DNA of 64,000 bases from Carya illinoinensis (GCF_018687715.1 NC_056758.1:24835001-24899000); one strand, 5' to 3'; counted from the stretch's first letter, positions 9,722-22,134 are shown. Numbers and translations are program-made. Notes: generated from the sequence alone by a model not told the origin.

Positions 9722-11921
9722 CTATACAGTTTATCTCTAGATCACTTCAACATGGAAAATGAAGTGGATATAGGAAAAGCAATAGGAAACCTCATTAGAG
9801 TGAAAGATGACCCAATTTACGAGTTAGCTTTTCACAAGTTTATTCGGATAAAGGTGGAAATAGATGTTACCAAGCCATTTAAAAAGGTTTTTTGTTGCCA
9901 AGATTGGGAAATAAGGAAGTTTGGGAGGCTTTTAAATATGAACAACTTGCAAATTTCTGTTATGCTTGTGGTAGGCTAGGACATTCCCCGATCTTTAGTG
10001 GGTTCCCTCAATCATCCCCTCCAAGGATCAGATTCGGCCCCTCCCTCAAAGCTAAATATAACACCCCTTAAGGCAACACTCAGGCATTTCACCAAATAGA
10101 TGAGGGGCATGAAGGAGAAATCCGGCATGCAGAAATGGAAGCACCATTGCATTCACCTTACAACAACCCAAACGCTTTAGAAATTGAAACATGGAAACAT
10201 AATGCAGGAGCAAGCCAACATACATGATTAAGCCAATCAAGTTCATCTTCCAAAAAAGGTTTGCACTCTTACACCTATGAAGAAGAGGATCTCTCACCTG
10301 AACTCAGGCCCGAACTGTTAAATTTCTTCACCTCTCCCTCAACCTCCACAAAACTCAACGTAATCCACAAGAGCTCAACCTGTACAAACTTAAAAGCACT
10401 TTTCAGCTACAATGATCAAGCATCATTTAATACCCCACTAACAAGAGTAAATCTATTCACTATAGACACAACCATCGAATCAAGAATTCAATGTCCCTAT
10501 CGCAGCCAAATCTCCCTTCTGACTCACGGAGTGAATATAAGGCCTACAGAAGGATCTCCAATGGTGATGAAGCAATCTTCTAACATCCCATCAGCCTTTG
10601 TCTCGCTATCAACAAGAAGGAATGCCCCATGAAAGACATAGTGGAAATAAATCTATTAAGCAATGCAGGGGTATAAAAAGCAGCAACTAAAGCAAAGCAT
10701 TGGGCCACAATTGGCCCATGATAGGGATCCTTCCCAATCTCAATATGCTCAATTTGAAGCTCGACAACTTTTCATCAACAGCCCAAAAGGCCAATCAAAA
10801 AACACAATTTTCATAACTCCTCTTCCATCGCGCCCCAAAGTTAGTAAACAGACTGAGGTCCATCTCAAGCCATAGCAATTGTCCTCTCTTCCTTCAGAGG
10901 ACTTCACATCTTTCAGCTTAAGTGAGTTCAAGCAACTTACAAACACTCATCAAGGTCCAACACTCCAAACCCAAACAAATGTCATAATATATCATGAGTC
11001 CTCAGAGAAAGAGCACCTTGTATAGCCAACCTGCAACTTAATTCCGCCTATCATGCAAGAAGTCAACCAAGCAAAATAGGTCATAAAATCTCCTGAGTCA
11101 AATCGTACCATGACTGAAGCCCTCCCCATGCATACAGACAATGTTACTTCTCATCATGTGTCTCAATTATTGCAACCACAAGAAGTAACTACTCTGATCA
11201 CAGAGGAAGTTATAATTATTGAACCTGATCCTATTCAGGCTCCACCATCATTCAAGCCTTACAAAAGTAACCTCCCCATGAAGAGACAAACAATATTCAG
11301 AAGATCAAGATATACTGAAATGCAAATCCGAGCACCTAATCAAATTTGAGAAGTCAGAGTCAATAGGAAAGGAATTCCATGCAACTCAATCAGAGGAATC
11401 AGAAATGGCTCTCACCCTTATTGCCATGCAATTGAGTTCATGGGGTAAAGAAAAGAATACTAAAGGGAAAGAAAAACTAAACCCTTACTCTAGGCCAACC
11501 ACTCAGTCCCAGAAAAAGTCCAAGTCAACTCATAAAGCAAGCTTCAACATACCTCCACCAGGTAAATAAGAGCATTGGCATGAAATTGATGGAGCTTAGC
11601 CCATCACAAGGCAATTAGGAATTTATGGGCTAATATTCTGTTATATAACCTAGATGTCGTCTTTCTATCGGAAACCTTAATGTCGATAGATTGTGCCACT
11701 CCGATTGTAAATAGTCTAGGTTTCCAACATTTTGCTCACCATCCTGCTGGTTGTAAAAAATGGGGTCTTTTGCTGTTATGGCATTTGGGTGTAGAACTAG
11801 AACTTATAAATATTATTATTAATGCTATTTTAGTTCTTGTTTACTCTAATCTTTCACATCACCCATGGTTGATTACCTATGTTTATAGTCCGACCCAAAG
11901 GAATCAAAAAGTCAATTTTTG

Positions 11922-12068
11922 AAAGAGTAATGCTACATACAATCACTTTTGTGTACTTCCTACTCACTCCACTGATATGATTAGTTGGATCAATTTCTTT
12001 TTAATGCACAACCAATCATATCAGTAGAGTGCAAAAAAGTATATGCAAAAATGACTACATATAGAATT
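11922..12068. mobile_element. MITE inside LINE endonuclease domain
   Basis: A short, nearly palindromic element. AGTAATGCTACATACAATCA on the left pairs with TGACTACATATAGAATTTTT on the right, and the inner arms CACTGATATGATTAGTTG and CAACCAATCATATCAGTAG are inverted. The endonuclease frame (PTQRNQKVNF, then WNHLDSTHQAFPGPLMC) is restored when it is removed. The flanking AATTTTT is the likely target duplication. Confidence 0.65.
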
Positions 12069-15000
12069 TTTATTTTTGGAATCATCTTGACTCTACTCAT
12101 CAAGCCTTCCCGGGTCCTTTGATGTGCATGGGTGATTTCAATGATTTAAAAAATCGGTCAAAGAAACATGGTGGCAAGTCATTTCATTACAACCCAGATA
12201 GAGGACTCAAAGCTTTAATAGATCGAAATGGGCTTATTGCAATCAGTTACTCGGGACCAAAATTTACTTGAACTGCCGAAAGGCATGGGGCTGCACTCAT
12301 CAAAAAAAGGTTATTCTTCTCTATACCACTACCACTTCTCGCAACGAGTTTGCTTTCAAGTTCAAGGAATTCTAGACCCAAGAGCCCTTAGCCATCTCAT
12401 AATAAAAGAAGCATTGAGTAAGAATTTTCAGGGTAATCTAGACTACATCCTCTGTAAGAAAATCAAATCAACAAAGGACTCACTCAATGTTTGGAATAAA
12501 AATCACTTCGGGCGCATTCAACATAACATCAACAGATTGAAAGAGAGCTTCTGGAAGTCCAACGTATGCAAATGAACTCGAGCAGCCATGAAATAGAAAT
12601 ATCTTTGCAAAACCAACTCCATAAGCTGATGAGGAGATTTTATGGAAGCAGAAATCCCATATTAGTTGGCTCACCTCAACGAACCTTAATATAAAGTTCT
12701 ATCACTTGACAACAACAATCCATCGAAGGAGAAATGCAATCGATTTAATCATGTTGAGGCCAGGTAACTGGTTGGAAAATCAAGTTATTGAATCAGTTTT
12801 CATTAACCATTTTAAACTATTTATACATCTTCAAAACCTCAAATTCTAGATTAATTGGACCATCTGCTCGATAAACAAGTATCATAAGTTGATAATAATT
12901 TTCTAAAAATGATTCTAGATGAAAAGGAAATTCTTGGCACTCTTAGGTAAATTCCAAACAACAAAGCCCCATGCCCAGATGGTATGACTGCCCTTTTTTT
13001 CAAACACTATTGGAGTATTATAAAAGAAGAGGTACTTCGAGCAATAAAAAAAAAAAATTCTAATTGGGAAGCTCCTAAAGCAAATTAACTATACAAATAT
13101 TGCATTCATCCCAAAAACTCAGAACCCAAACTCTCCAAGCCAATATTGTCCTATAAGTCTCACAAATGTTAACTACACAATCATTACAAAAATTATGGCG
13201 AACTGTCTCAAAAAATTACTTCCCAAAATAATCTCCTCTCTCCAAATAGCCTTTGTCCTAGGAAGAAATATAAAAGAAAATATATTGATTGCCCATGAAC
13301 TCTTCCATCATTTCAAAAGAAATCAGGGAAAAAATGTTTGATGGCCATAAAGTTAGATATGAAAAAGGCCTTCGATCTTTTGGAATGGGATTTTCTTTTT
13401 GCAATGATGAAAAATCTAGGTTTCAATTCAAGATGGATAAAGCTAATAAATGAATGCATCACCACAACAACATTTTCAATAACTATTAATGGGTTATCAA
13501 GAGGCTTCTTCAAAGTAGACAGAGGAATCAGATAAGGAGATCCAATGTCACATTTCCTCTTCATACTAGTCACAAAAACACTTTCTACTTTTAAGAGTAG
13601 AAACACAACAAAAGATTGAATGGATCAAATTAAATAGAAACAACCTACCAGTATCTCATTTGCTTTTCGTTGATGATACAATCATATTTGCAAAAGCCAC
13701 GGAGCAAAATGCACAAGCCATTTTGCAAATGTTTAGATAAATATCAAAGTTGGTTGGGTCAAAAAAAAAAAACTTTCAAAGTCCTCAATCTTCATTACTT
13801 GGAACACAAGCTCTCAAAACTAAGCTTCTATCACCAGTTGGCTGCCATACAAAGCTTCTTCAGCTAGAATGAAATACTTGGAGCTACCAACATCTTTCAA
13901 CAAAAGTAAAAGAGAAAAACTATGTTAATTTGCTGAACAAAGTGAGGAAAAAATTAGAAGGTTGGAAGGCGAAGCTACTAGTGCAAGCTGGATGCACCAT
14001 GTTCCTTCATATTATATGAACACATTTCAACTTTCCAAATTAGTTTGCAAGTCTATCAACCAATGTTTCAAAAAATTTTGGTGGGGTTTCCTGAAAGACA
14101 AAGCTCACAATTTAATATTGAAATCATGGAAGTCTATTTGCCTACCAAAAACGGTAGGAAGCCTTGGCATTAGATTGCTGGAAAAAAAAATGAATCAAGC
14201 TCTTTTAGCCAAGACTGGTTGGGAGTTGAGTGGCTCAAGCAATGGTCTATGGCATTCCATCATCTCTTCTAAATACCTCCAAAATTTCACATTCTGGTTA
14301 GCATCTTTAAAGTCATCTGACTCTACAATGTAGAAAGACATTCTCAAAACCAAAGACCTTCTCAACAAAGGTAGGTGCTTTCAAATTTTCAACGATAGAT
14401 CAGTTGATATTTGGTCTGACTCATGGATTCCAACTCTAAAAGACTTCAAGCTAACTCCAATATTAGGTATGGATTCCATCCACCCATCTATAAAAGTTTT
14501 GGATATCATCCTAAATAATCTGAGGTCTAAGATATCCCAAAAATGCAAAATCTTTTTGACCAGACTAGCATAGGTGAAGTTCTAAAAATTCCACTGACAC
14601 TAAGAGAGCAAGATGAAGATAAAGAGGTATGATCCCTCAACCATAATGGTAAATATTCGGTCAAAACAGCTTACCATACGTCTATAGGCTTTCAAGAATG
14701 AATCCACCAGAACCTAAATTCCCACTTCAAACCATTGTCGAGTTTAAAAATACATGATTGCCATAAGCTTTTATTATAGAAGTCACTTTGGAATATCCTC
14801 CCCACTAGAATGAGAATCAGTGAAATAGTTCCGCAACGAGCTTTAGAAGAATGCCTACTATGCAACCAAGAAGATGAGACACTACTTCACTTATTTGTGG
14901 AATGTCCCACTGTTTGAATACTCTGGAAACAAAGTAACTGACCGCTAAACATTGCGCAATTGCCCATCAATTCCATCTCAGATTGGATAAAAATGATCAT

Positions 15001-15849
15001 TTACCCTGGAAAATTCTTAGGCTTGCTGGGTAAGGAAAGTACCACATCAATTATTTGCGGCCACTCTACTGGATCTGTTATGGAGGAAAAGAAATGATAT
15101 CATCCACCATCATTCTATCTTCTCTCTGGAAGAGATAATAAAAAAATAAAAAAAATAATTAAAAAAAATAGCTCTCCATCGTCTATGAAAGCTATAAGGA
15201 AGTCTGGGCAGAGAGTACCTCCTACTCCAAAAAAGTATTAAAATGGACCCCTCCTCCTCCTAGAATCCAGAGTGTCTCCTTTGATGTTGCAATACAGGAC
15301 CATTTCTCAGTAGCCTTTGCCATTCGCAAAAATCACTCAAGAAAAATTCTAGAGATCAAAATTGAGAAACTAAATAACGTTATTCCCCTGGTTGCAAAAG
15401 CAAAAGCAATACTACTAGCAGTCTACATGGCAAGCAACTTTGATAAAATTGCTATAGAAGGCGATGCACAATTGGTTCTCTCTGCAATCGATTGCAAGGA
15501 TTCTACTCTTTTCTAGTTGATCTCTCTAGTTATAGTAGACATTCATCATATTTCACAAAGTCATCAAGACTAGAGTTTTACCAAAATCCATCGATCCCAA
15601 AATCGATATGCGCACTCTGTGACGTAATGGGCAACAACAAGCCTAGTATTTGGAAACCTACCCTTAGATTTTATTCCGCAATACTTCTTGTACTTTGATA
15701 GTGGAAATGATCCACCTTATATATACATATACATATATATATATTCTACGCTTGATTAGTAAAAAAGAACCATTTTTTCAAACATGCATTTGAAGCATCT
15801 CTAGAACACTATTCAAGTTGATAATAGTTCTCAATGAGGGAAAAAAATG

Positions 15850-16020
15850 TCTTAGAGCATTAGCATTGACTTCATCAAAGTCTAACCAAATGTAAAATAT
15901 GATGAATTTCAACAAAAACACAGCTACATTGGATTAGCCAAAGGGATGGATGAGAAGTTTTGAGTTACAGTAAATTTATGGGATCCTTCAAATTTTAAGG
16001 GTTACTGTTCACCAAGCAAA
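15850..16020. mobile_element. MITE-like repeat end (AGAGCATTAGCATTGAC type)
   Basis: Begins AGAGCATTAGCATTGACTTC. The inverted counterpart family end occurs at 22590-22625 (ACCAATGACAATGCTCTTAG). Only one end is clear here, so the limits are approximate. Confidence 0.35.
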
Positions 16021-17640
16021 TGTATTTTTTATTCAATTTTAATCCTGCAACGGCCTTATTTTTTTCCTTTCTCTTCTTTTCCTCCACACTGGTTTCTCTC
16101 CGGTTCACGCAAACTTCTTCTCCTTTTCCTCCCCATCTAAATCGCACTTGAGGAGCATGAGGAAATCTTAATGATGTCATTTGAGTAAATCGTGCTTGAG
16201 GGGTCAAGGAAATCACTGCTTGAGGGTAACTCACTACGAAAGGCATCGATGTATGCAAAGCTAATCCTACGCGACCCTCTTTCTCTATTTTTCCCTTTGT
16301 AGATATTTAAGCTCCAGACCGCAAGTTTTGGTTCTTCATCGGGTCTTGGCTTTAAGGTAACAACGACTTCTTATTTTCATAGGCGTTCAAGTACAAAGCT
16401 ATGTCAAGGAGTCTATATGTTGGGTTTTTTCACTTGGTTTGTTAAATTGGAAATCTCTAGTCCATGGAATATATATATATGTATATATATTGTAGTTAAC
16501 TTAGCACCTTAGCCTCTACCGTTGGGCCATTATCAGCTCACCATTGCATATTAATGGTTTAAAGTTCCAATTATGGTAAGTTTGATGTCTTCTAACGTGC
16601 TGATTGGAAGTATGGGTCATTCAGTCTATCTGTGGATCGTAAGTTTTATCTGAATAAGAATTTCTTAGTTCTTTACTCTTGGCACAGTATTTTGTGTCTT
16701 TGTCACATTACATTGAGCATCTTGGCTTTAAGAATAGTGATTATTCAAAATTTCTTTTGGTGATTTCTTTGTTTCCTAAGACTAGCAAAGAATTTTGGTT
16801 TAACCTTGAAATTATTGGATACATGTTATATTTGAGGTTGAATTCCTAGTAGGTGTTGTTTTGAAGCCAAACAATTGTAGTCTTTGTTCGGTTTAAAAAT
16901 GCTTTGTTTTCAGGCTAAAAGTGCCAATTGTATTCAATGTAGATAGAGTAGAATAAATTGGAACCATTTTTAATTTCCATAAAGTACTGAATTGGATCTG
17001 AACCACAATAGCATCAAGTTTATGTTGATTGGAGAACACATTACATGAAGTTCGTTTGCAAAGCTCACTGCCAGTTTTGCCCACATGTTTACCAGATACC
17101 TAGTGGGGAAGAGTAATTTGATTAGGAGAAGCTTTAGCAATAGTAGGATTCATTTATGATAATAGTTTTACCACGCCGCCAGTAAATGATCTCTGGCAAA
17201 ACACTATCTTTATGGATACATAGATTGATCTTCTTTTTGGAGACTATTATATGAGGAGTAAAATCTTAGTCTTGAGGATTTATGTGAACATTAGGAACAA
17301 ATCATTTAGAGTTAGAATAAGTGATAACTCATGATGGATAGAAGAGTTATGACAATCATAAGAGAGAAAGTCTCAAGTTTAAGTTATTAATTGGTCAGTT
17401 ATCGAAGTACCATCTAGGAAGAGGATTGATTGTTGCGATTATAAAGAAGTAAGTTAGTTCTAGACCAGTAGAACTCCTTGAGGTTTTTATTAACTTGAAG
17501 ATTACTGAGAGTTTGGATATGCATGATTAAATGCATATTTATATGAGTCATTGGATCATGTCATATATATGAAAATCCCTGAAAGAAATAAAATGAAGCA
17601 CATAAAACATCTACCAGAAGATAGAAATACAAATATGAAT
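16021..17640. other. Intergenic, nothing recognised
   Basis: Contains (TA)n near 16468-16491 and scattered short frames only. An apparent leader-like GC-richer patch at 16060-16260 carries an 87-codon minus frame without a recognisable domain. Confidence 0.3.
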
Positions 17641-17647
17641 ATTTGTA

Positions 17648-17662
17648 AAGTTTTATTTTATT
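17648..17662 (-). terminator. Poly(A)-signal-like region downstream of the 112-codon ORF
   Basis: On the minus strand, AATAAAATAAAAC lies about 105 bases after the stop codon of the ORF at 17767-18105, within an A/T-rich 3' UTR-like stretch. Its position suits a plant near-upstream polyadenylation element. Confidence 0.4.
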
Positions 17663-17766
17663 ATCTCGAAGCAAAATTACAGAAATTTGAGACTCTTTGC
17701 CTCAATCTTTAAACACTCTTACTCTTCAAAAATCTGCATGTCTTTCCTATCTAAATGAGTAGCCAC

Positions 17767-18105
17767 TCAAAAAGAAGATTTAAGTAAGGATTTTAAATCT
17801 CTGTTATCTCGCTTTAGTGCTCCTATCTTCATATTAGACTCTAGAAGAAACCGTTGAAGGATAGCAATATTCTCGTGGAGTTTGTCAACCCCACCAGTCC
17901 TGGATGGTAGTCGCTGAGAATATGCGACAATGGCTGATGAGTATCCGGTACCGAGACTCACAAACTCGTAGATAAGTTCATTATCTGACTTATTAGTCAG
18001 ATCATTATTGGATTGCATTATAGCACCTACTGAAGAAGCAGAAACAACTAGTGAACGAGGCGCAGAATACCTCATGTATTGGTAATGAGAAGATTGATGA
18101 GCCAT
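17767..18105 (-). CDS. Unknown 112-residue protein with C-terminal coiled coil
   Basis: An intact ATG-to-stop frame. The N-terminal 35 residues are Ser/Tyr-rich (MAHQSSHYQYMRYSAPRS). The middle is DNELIYEFVSLGTGYSSAIV, and the C-terminus has a coiled-coil pattern (VDKLHENIAILQRFLLESNM, then KIGALKRDNRDLKSLLKSSF). There is no signal peptide or membrane segment. Upstream are a TATA box 101-108 bases before the ATG, a CT-rich leader and four tandem repeats; a poly(A)-like signal follows, so it forms a compact transcription unit. I do not recognise the family. The arrangement could be a small host gene, an ORF within an LTR or TRIM-like element whose U3 carries enhancer repeats, or the leader region of an old pararetrovirus-like insertion; nothing here decides between them. 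Confidence 0.5.
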   Translation of the reverse strand: MAHQSSHYQYMRYSAPRSLVVSASSVGAIMQSNNDLTNKSDNELIYEFVSLGTGYSSAIVAYSQRLPSRTGGVDKLHENIAILQRFLLESNMKIGALKRDNRDLKSLLKSSF

Positions 18106-18205
18106 TGCAAAGTGAGAAAACAGAAAGAGATTGCAGAGTAAGAGTGCAGACTAATTTCAGAAAAGTGAAGAAGATGAGATGCGAAAGAAGATGAACTGAA
18201 TAATT

Positions 18206-18213
18206 CTTTTATA
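18206..18213 (-). promoter_or_regulatory. TATA box of the 112-codon ORF
   Basis: TATAAAAG on the minus strand. The preceding CTC and following A/T-rich leader fit a plant core promoter. Transcription would start about 18175, giving a leader of about 70 bases before the ATG at 18105. Confidence 0.55.
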
Positions 18214-18270
18214 GAGAAAATTATGACGAATCATTTCTCGTGAAGTATTTCTCTACAAGAGACAAGAGTA

Positions 18271-18446
18271 ATGTAGTATCATAGCTGCGGTGCCTGACAA
18301 CTACAGAAGAACAAAGTAGTGTCATAGCTATGAGGTGCCTGACAACTACAGAAGAACAATGTAGTATCATAACTGCGGCGCCTGACAAGTACGGAAGAGC
18401 AAAGTAGTGTCATAGCTATGCGGCCCCCTGACAACTACAGAAGACC
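18271..18446. repeat. Four 43-46-bp tandem repeats upstream of the TATA box
   Basis: Units read TAGT(A/G)TCATAGCT and CCTGACAACTACAGAAGA(A/G)CAA and alternate in two subtypes: units 1 and 3 have CTGCGG, units 2 and 4 have CTATG. They lie immediately 5' of the minus-strand TATA box, the position of U3 enhancer repeats in some plant retrotransposons. Confidence 0.75.
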
Positions 18447-19151
18447 TATAAAAATCATGCGGATCAGAGTTGTCTGGTCTAAAACAGAGGGCCACCGATT
18501 TTGTTAAAAAAAAAAAACAATGGAGAGATAGAGAGAGAGGTTAACGGCTTAATTTTGATGAATTCTCTACTAACTATGGTATTTACAAGAACAATTAAAG
18601 TATATCGCCTATGTTTTTCTAAAGAAGAGTTTTGGAAGATTATTTACTTGAAATTTTAGGTTTGGAGAGTATGTAGATACAACTTGGCCAACTTTGTGGA
18701 AAAAAGTATAATATAATTGTTGGTTAAAGTAAGAGAGTTAAAAAAAAATGACATAATCTCAAAGGTATACGGGTTAGACAGCAAGCTGGTAAGCAACAAC
18801 TATTTCTTAACTTGTTATTTCTTACTTACTTCGATTTCGAGGACGAAATCTTTTTTTTAGGATGGGAGATTGTAACATCCCGTTAGAAATTCAATTGTGG
18901 AATTTCTATTGACTTTAGGAACCTCGTGAAGACTCTATAAACTTTCACGAATCCATTAATCATATAAATTTTAGTCTAACTACATAGTTAGTGTTATTAC
19001 TCATTATGGTATCAGAATTATATTTTTGATTATTGGAGATAGTTAGAAGTGCCTAAATGTATTATGGTTTGTGCCATTAGACTCAGAGGGTTATTTAAGG
19101 TCTTATGGCGCAATAACACTTTTTCATATTTTCGGACGAAACGTCTGTTCA

Positions 19152-19322
19152 AAATTGTGGATATTATTGGATAAAAATATCTTGAGCTAATTTTTGTGGA
19201 TATTATTGGATAAAAATATCTTAAGCTAATTTTGTGGATATTATTGGATAAAAATATTTTAATTTCATAGATATTATTGGGTAAAAATATCTTGAGTTGA
19301 TTTTTGTAGATATTATTAGGTA
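19152..19322. repeat. Tandem repeat, about 45-bp unit, 4-5 copies
   Basis: Unit GTGGATATTATTGGATAAAA followed by ATATCTTGAGCTAATTTTT. Copies diverge progressively to the right. It lies within the LTR and is absent from the inverted relative. Confidence 0.8.
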
Positions 19323-19425
19323 AGTGAGTCCTACACTCCACTCTCATTTTGGGTAAGAGAGTGCTATACTTAACTCTCACTTCGGGTAAGAGAGTCCTAC
19401 ACTTAACTCTCACTCCAGCCTCATC
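19323..19425. repeat. Tandem repeat, about 36-bp unit, 3 copies
   Basis: Unit TAAGAGAGTCCTACACTTAA followed by CTCTCACT(T/C)CGGG. It directly follows the 45-bp array inside the same LTR. Confidence 0.75.
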
Positions 19426-21039
19426 TCTTCCATATCTCATCCATAAGTATCTCCAACCACCCCTCCCCATGAAATTATCTTCATTTATACTTTCCATTAA
19501 AAGAATATCAAACACTCTCTCTCGGACAGCTTTTAGGAGTTCTTTTGCACGCCCATTTCGAAGCTTTTGTAAGTGTTTTATCATAAAGGCTCCTTCATAT
19601 AAGTTGTTCCTTTTTTAGTCTAGTTTACGTGGATATCTTATTTGTCCCATTTTAAAATCATTTGGTCAGTCAAATATTATGTAAACTATAGAAAGGTCAT
19701 TCTGGAAGATAAACTGGAGAATATGTTATAGTTTGGAGTTTTTGACCAAGCTCATGGATAGATATTGGTCCGAAATTTTTATGGGGTATTGTTAACATGT
19801 ATATATGACTATTGGTTGAGGATTTTTGCATGATTAAAGGTTTTGATGAAAGATTTTCTTAGATTTAGAAACTTAGAAACTGGAAGAGGAAAAACAGTTT
19901 CTGTTTTGAGAAAGTTTAACTCTTTGGTGGTCTAAACCTATTCCAGTGACTTTGATAATTTTATTGGAGGATCCTAAGCATCTTATATACATGTTATATT
20001 ATTATTTTGAAGATATTTGATATTAGTTTCAAAGATATGAAATTTTATGCAAAGAGATATTCAAATAAGCCAAAGTGTGGATGTTCTTGGCTAAATTTAT
20101 GTTTTGGTTAATTTTTAACCATGTGATCTTGAATTAGAAGCTTATATATGTTTTAAGACATCTTTTTAAACCATGTGATAGTTTGATTTGAAGATCACAT
20201 ATTAATAAGTCATAGATCAAAAGGTTGATCAAAACAAGTTGGAAACAAAAATCAATGGAAATAGCATATGGGAATTTCGGCCCTATGGAGTTTTAATAGT
20301 TGTGATTAGTTTTAAATTTTTCTAAATTGATATTTGAGTTGAGGATAAAATTTACATGAGACATGTAAAATTTGGTGACTTTTGGAGTTAGAATGCAAAA
20401 TCCTTAAGTTATGGGTAAAACGGTCATTTTCCTACATGTAGAGAGTAAAATGGAAATTTTACTCTTTAAGTTAGTATTTTCCATATTTCAAGTTATTAGT
20501 GATTTAGTACTAACTTTTAGAATCACTAATTACAGTTCCTAGTGATCGCGCTTGAGGTTTTATAAGAAACGCGGAGATCGAGGTAAGTTAGCTTTTAACT
20601 TACTAGCAGTCTACTATGTATGAAGTAAAGAAACTATAGTGTATGTATGTGTATTATAATATATGTCATGCCATGCCAAGTCATCACGTAATTGTTTGTT
20701 ATACAGAATTCATTTTGTCATCAGTTTTTATCTGTTACATAATATATTCTGTCATGTATTGCTGTACATTACAAGTACATCATGCTAAGTATGCCATCTA
20801 TTACATGTATGTCAAGTCATGTAATATTCACTGTTGAAAGTATGTCATGTTAAATATGTTGTCTATTATATGTTATGCCATGTTACGAAATATTTCTATC
20901 TCAAGTTGGTCGTGTATTTCAAGTTATATTCAAGTCACGTTATGTTACGTCAGGGTTTCAGTCCTTTCGTATTCCAGTCACGTTTCATCTTGATTACTTA
21001 TGTATGGGGTCACAGCAATTGTGATGCATACATTACGTG

Positions 21040-21316
21040 AGACACAACAATTGTGACACGTAGAATACATGAGGCTACAACAACTGTGAAGTATGTATTT
21101 AAGCAATTAAAGAATAAGTTTCCGTAAAATACATGGGGCCACAACAACTGTGGAGTATGTATTTACACGTAGAATACATGGGGCTACAACAACTGTGGAG
21201 TATGTATTTTTCATGTTAAGTCAAGTTTGTGTAGAATACATGGGGCCACAACAACTGTGGAGTATGTATTTACACGTAGAATACATGGAGCCACAACAAC
21301 TGTGGAGTATGTATTT
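21040..21316. repeat. Tandem repeat array with ACAACAACTGTGGAGTATG motif
   Basis: Five full copies (two length classes, about 45 and 61 bp) of CGTAGAATACATGGGGCCAC followed by AACAACTGTGGAGTATGTAT, preceded by two decayed copies from 21009. The core CCACAACAACTGTGG is an imperfect palindrome. Confidence 0.85.
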
Positions 21317-21505
21317 TTCATGTTAAGTCAAGTTTCAGAACAAGTTCATGATAAGTCAAGTTTCATATCACGTTCATGTTAAGTCAAGTTTCAGAACAAG
21401 TTCATGATAAGTTAAGTTTCATATCATGTTCATGTTAATTCAACTTTCAGAGCAAGTTCATGTTAAGTCAAGTTTCAGATCAAGTTCATGTCAAATCAAG
21501 TTCAG
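21317..21505. repeat. Tandem repeat, about 28-30-bp unit, 6-7 copies
   Basis: Unit TTCATG(A/T)TAAGTCAAGTT followed by TCAGA(A/T)CAAG. It follows the previous array without a gap. Confidence 0.8.
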
Positions 21506-22134
21506 TTCATGTTTCAATTTAAGTTATGTCAATTATGCTATGTTGTATGCCAAGTTATGCTTTAATTACTTATGAATGTGATTATGCATTTATGCTTTTA
21601 CTGTCGTCCATGCATCATTAGCTTGTGTGGAAGTTTTTTTGTTAACATACTGAGATTTGTAATCAAATCTCACTTTGGTAGTTCCAACTACCATTCCCCC
21701 CGAATGGTAAATCTTGTTACAGGACCTGAAGGAGAATCAGGAGCTGATCAATTAGACACAGTTGACTAAGCGACGGTGCGACATCAATATTAATATAATA
21801 ATTAACGTAAATTACTACTTGTACGATTAAGTTACATCTCTAGTACTTTTTGAATCATAACCATTTTGGACTAGTGTTGTGATCTTAGTTGTTCAATGAG
21901 TTTTTATGTATGAAGTATGTTTTAAGTATTTGGGATATTTTCAATTTCGTGCATAGTATTGCTAAAGAAAAAATTTATCCGCTGTGAATATTGCATATTG
22001 TTAGATGCATGTTAAGAACATTACATTTTATATGTCATGAACGGGGACAGGTAACTTTGTGTTGTATGTCTCGATGCTTTAAATGTCCGTCCGATTCCAA
22101 ACGAAATTTGGGGGCGTCACGCTGACAGCCTAAA

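Larger units (their letters stand above)
9090..15770 (+). mobile_element. L1-type LINE, degenerate, with two nested insertions
   Basis: ORF1 begins before 9100 (EEVSLNQAIF), is interrupted by a hAT-like element, and resumes with SLSLDHFNMENEVDIGKAIG and a zinc knuckle of C-x2-C-x4-H type near 9957-9990 (CYACGRLGH). This is the DUF4283/zinc-knuckle ORF1 of plant L1s. ORF2 follows: an AP endonuclease about 11600-12330 (LDVVFLSETLMS, CMGDFNDLKNRSKKHGG, GPKFTWTAERHG), a reverse transcriptase about 12910-13900 (NNKAPCPDGMT, AIKLDMKKAFDLLEWDF, active-site FVDDT near 13660-13680), a zinc-binding stretch, and an RNase-H-like segment about 15260-15600 (EGDAQLVLSAI). The 3' end carries a TATATAC-type simple tail near 15718-15745. 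Many stops and frameshifts make it inactive. It has no complete 5' UTR and is probably 5'-truncated near 9090. Confidence 0.85.
18770..22125 (+). mobile_element. 3' end and LTR of a Ty3 (Tekay/Del-like) retrotransposon
   Basis: At 18828-18858, TTCGATTTCGAGGACGAAAT encodes the FEDE-type end of integrase, followed by a purine tract AGGATGGGAGAT and an LTR beginning TGTAACATCCCG at 18871. The LTR appears to run to about 22121 (GGGGGCGTCAC), about 3.25 kb. The rest of the internal region is missing on the left, where unrelated sequence abuts, so it is a truncated element. The LTR contains four blocks of tandem repeats and a conserved 3' part (ACAGGACCTGAAGGAGAATC near 21720). A diverged inverted copy lies at 26945-31057. 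Confidence 0.7.

Noticed and set aside
19030..19584. 184-codon minus-strand ORF with repeated LPNNIYK motifs
   Set aside because: It is the antisense translation of the 45-bp and 36-bp tandem arrays inside an LTR; the repetition explains the length.
20643..21040. Cys/His/Tyr-rich ORFs resembling small secreted proteins
   Set aside because: They arise from ATGTCATG-type degenerate repeats in the LTR, and the inverted LTR copy gives similar frames at 27153-27660 in decayed form.
21040..21505. Repeats with spacer-like intervals, considered as CRISPR
   Set aside because: Units are contiguous tandem repeats with no unique spacers and lie in a plant LTR.
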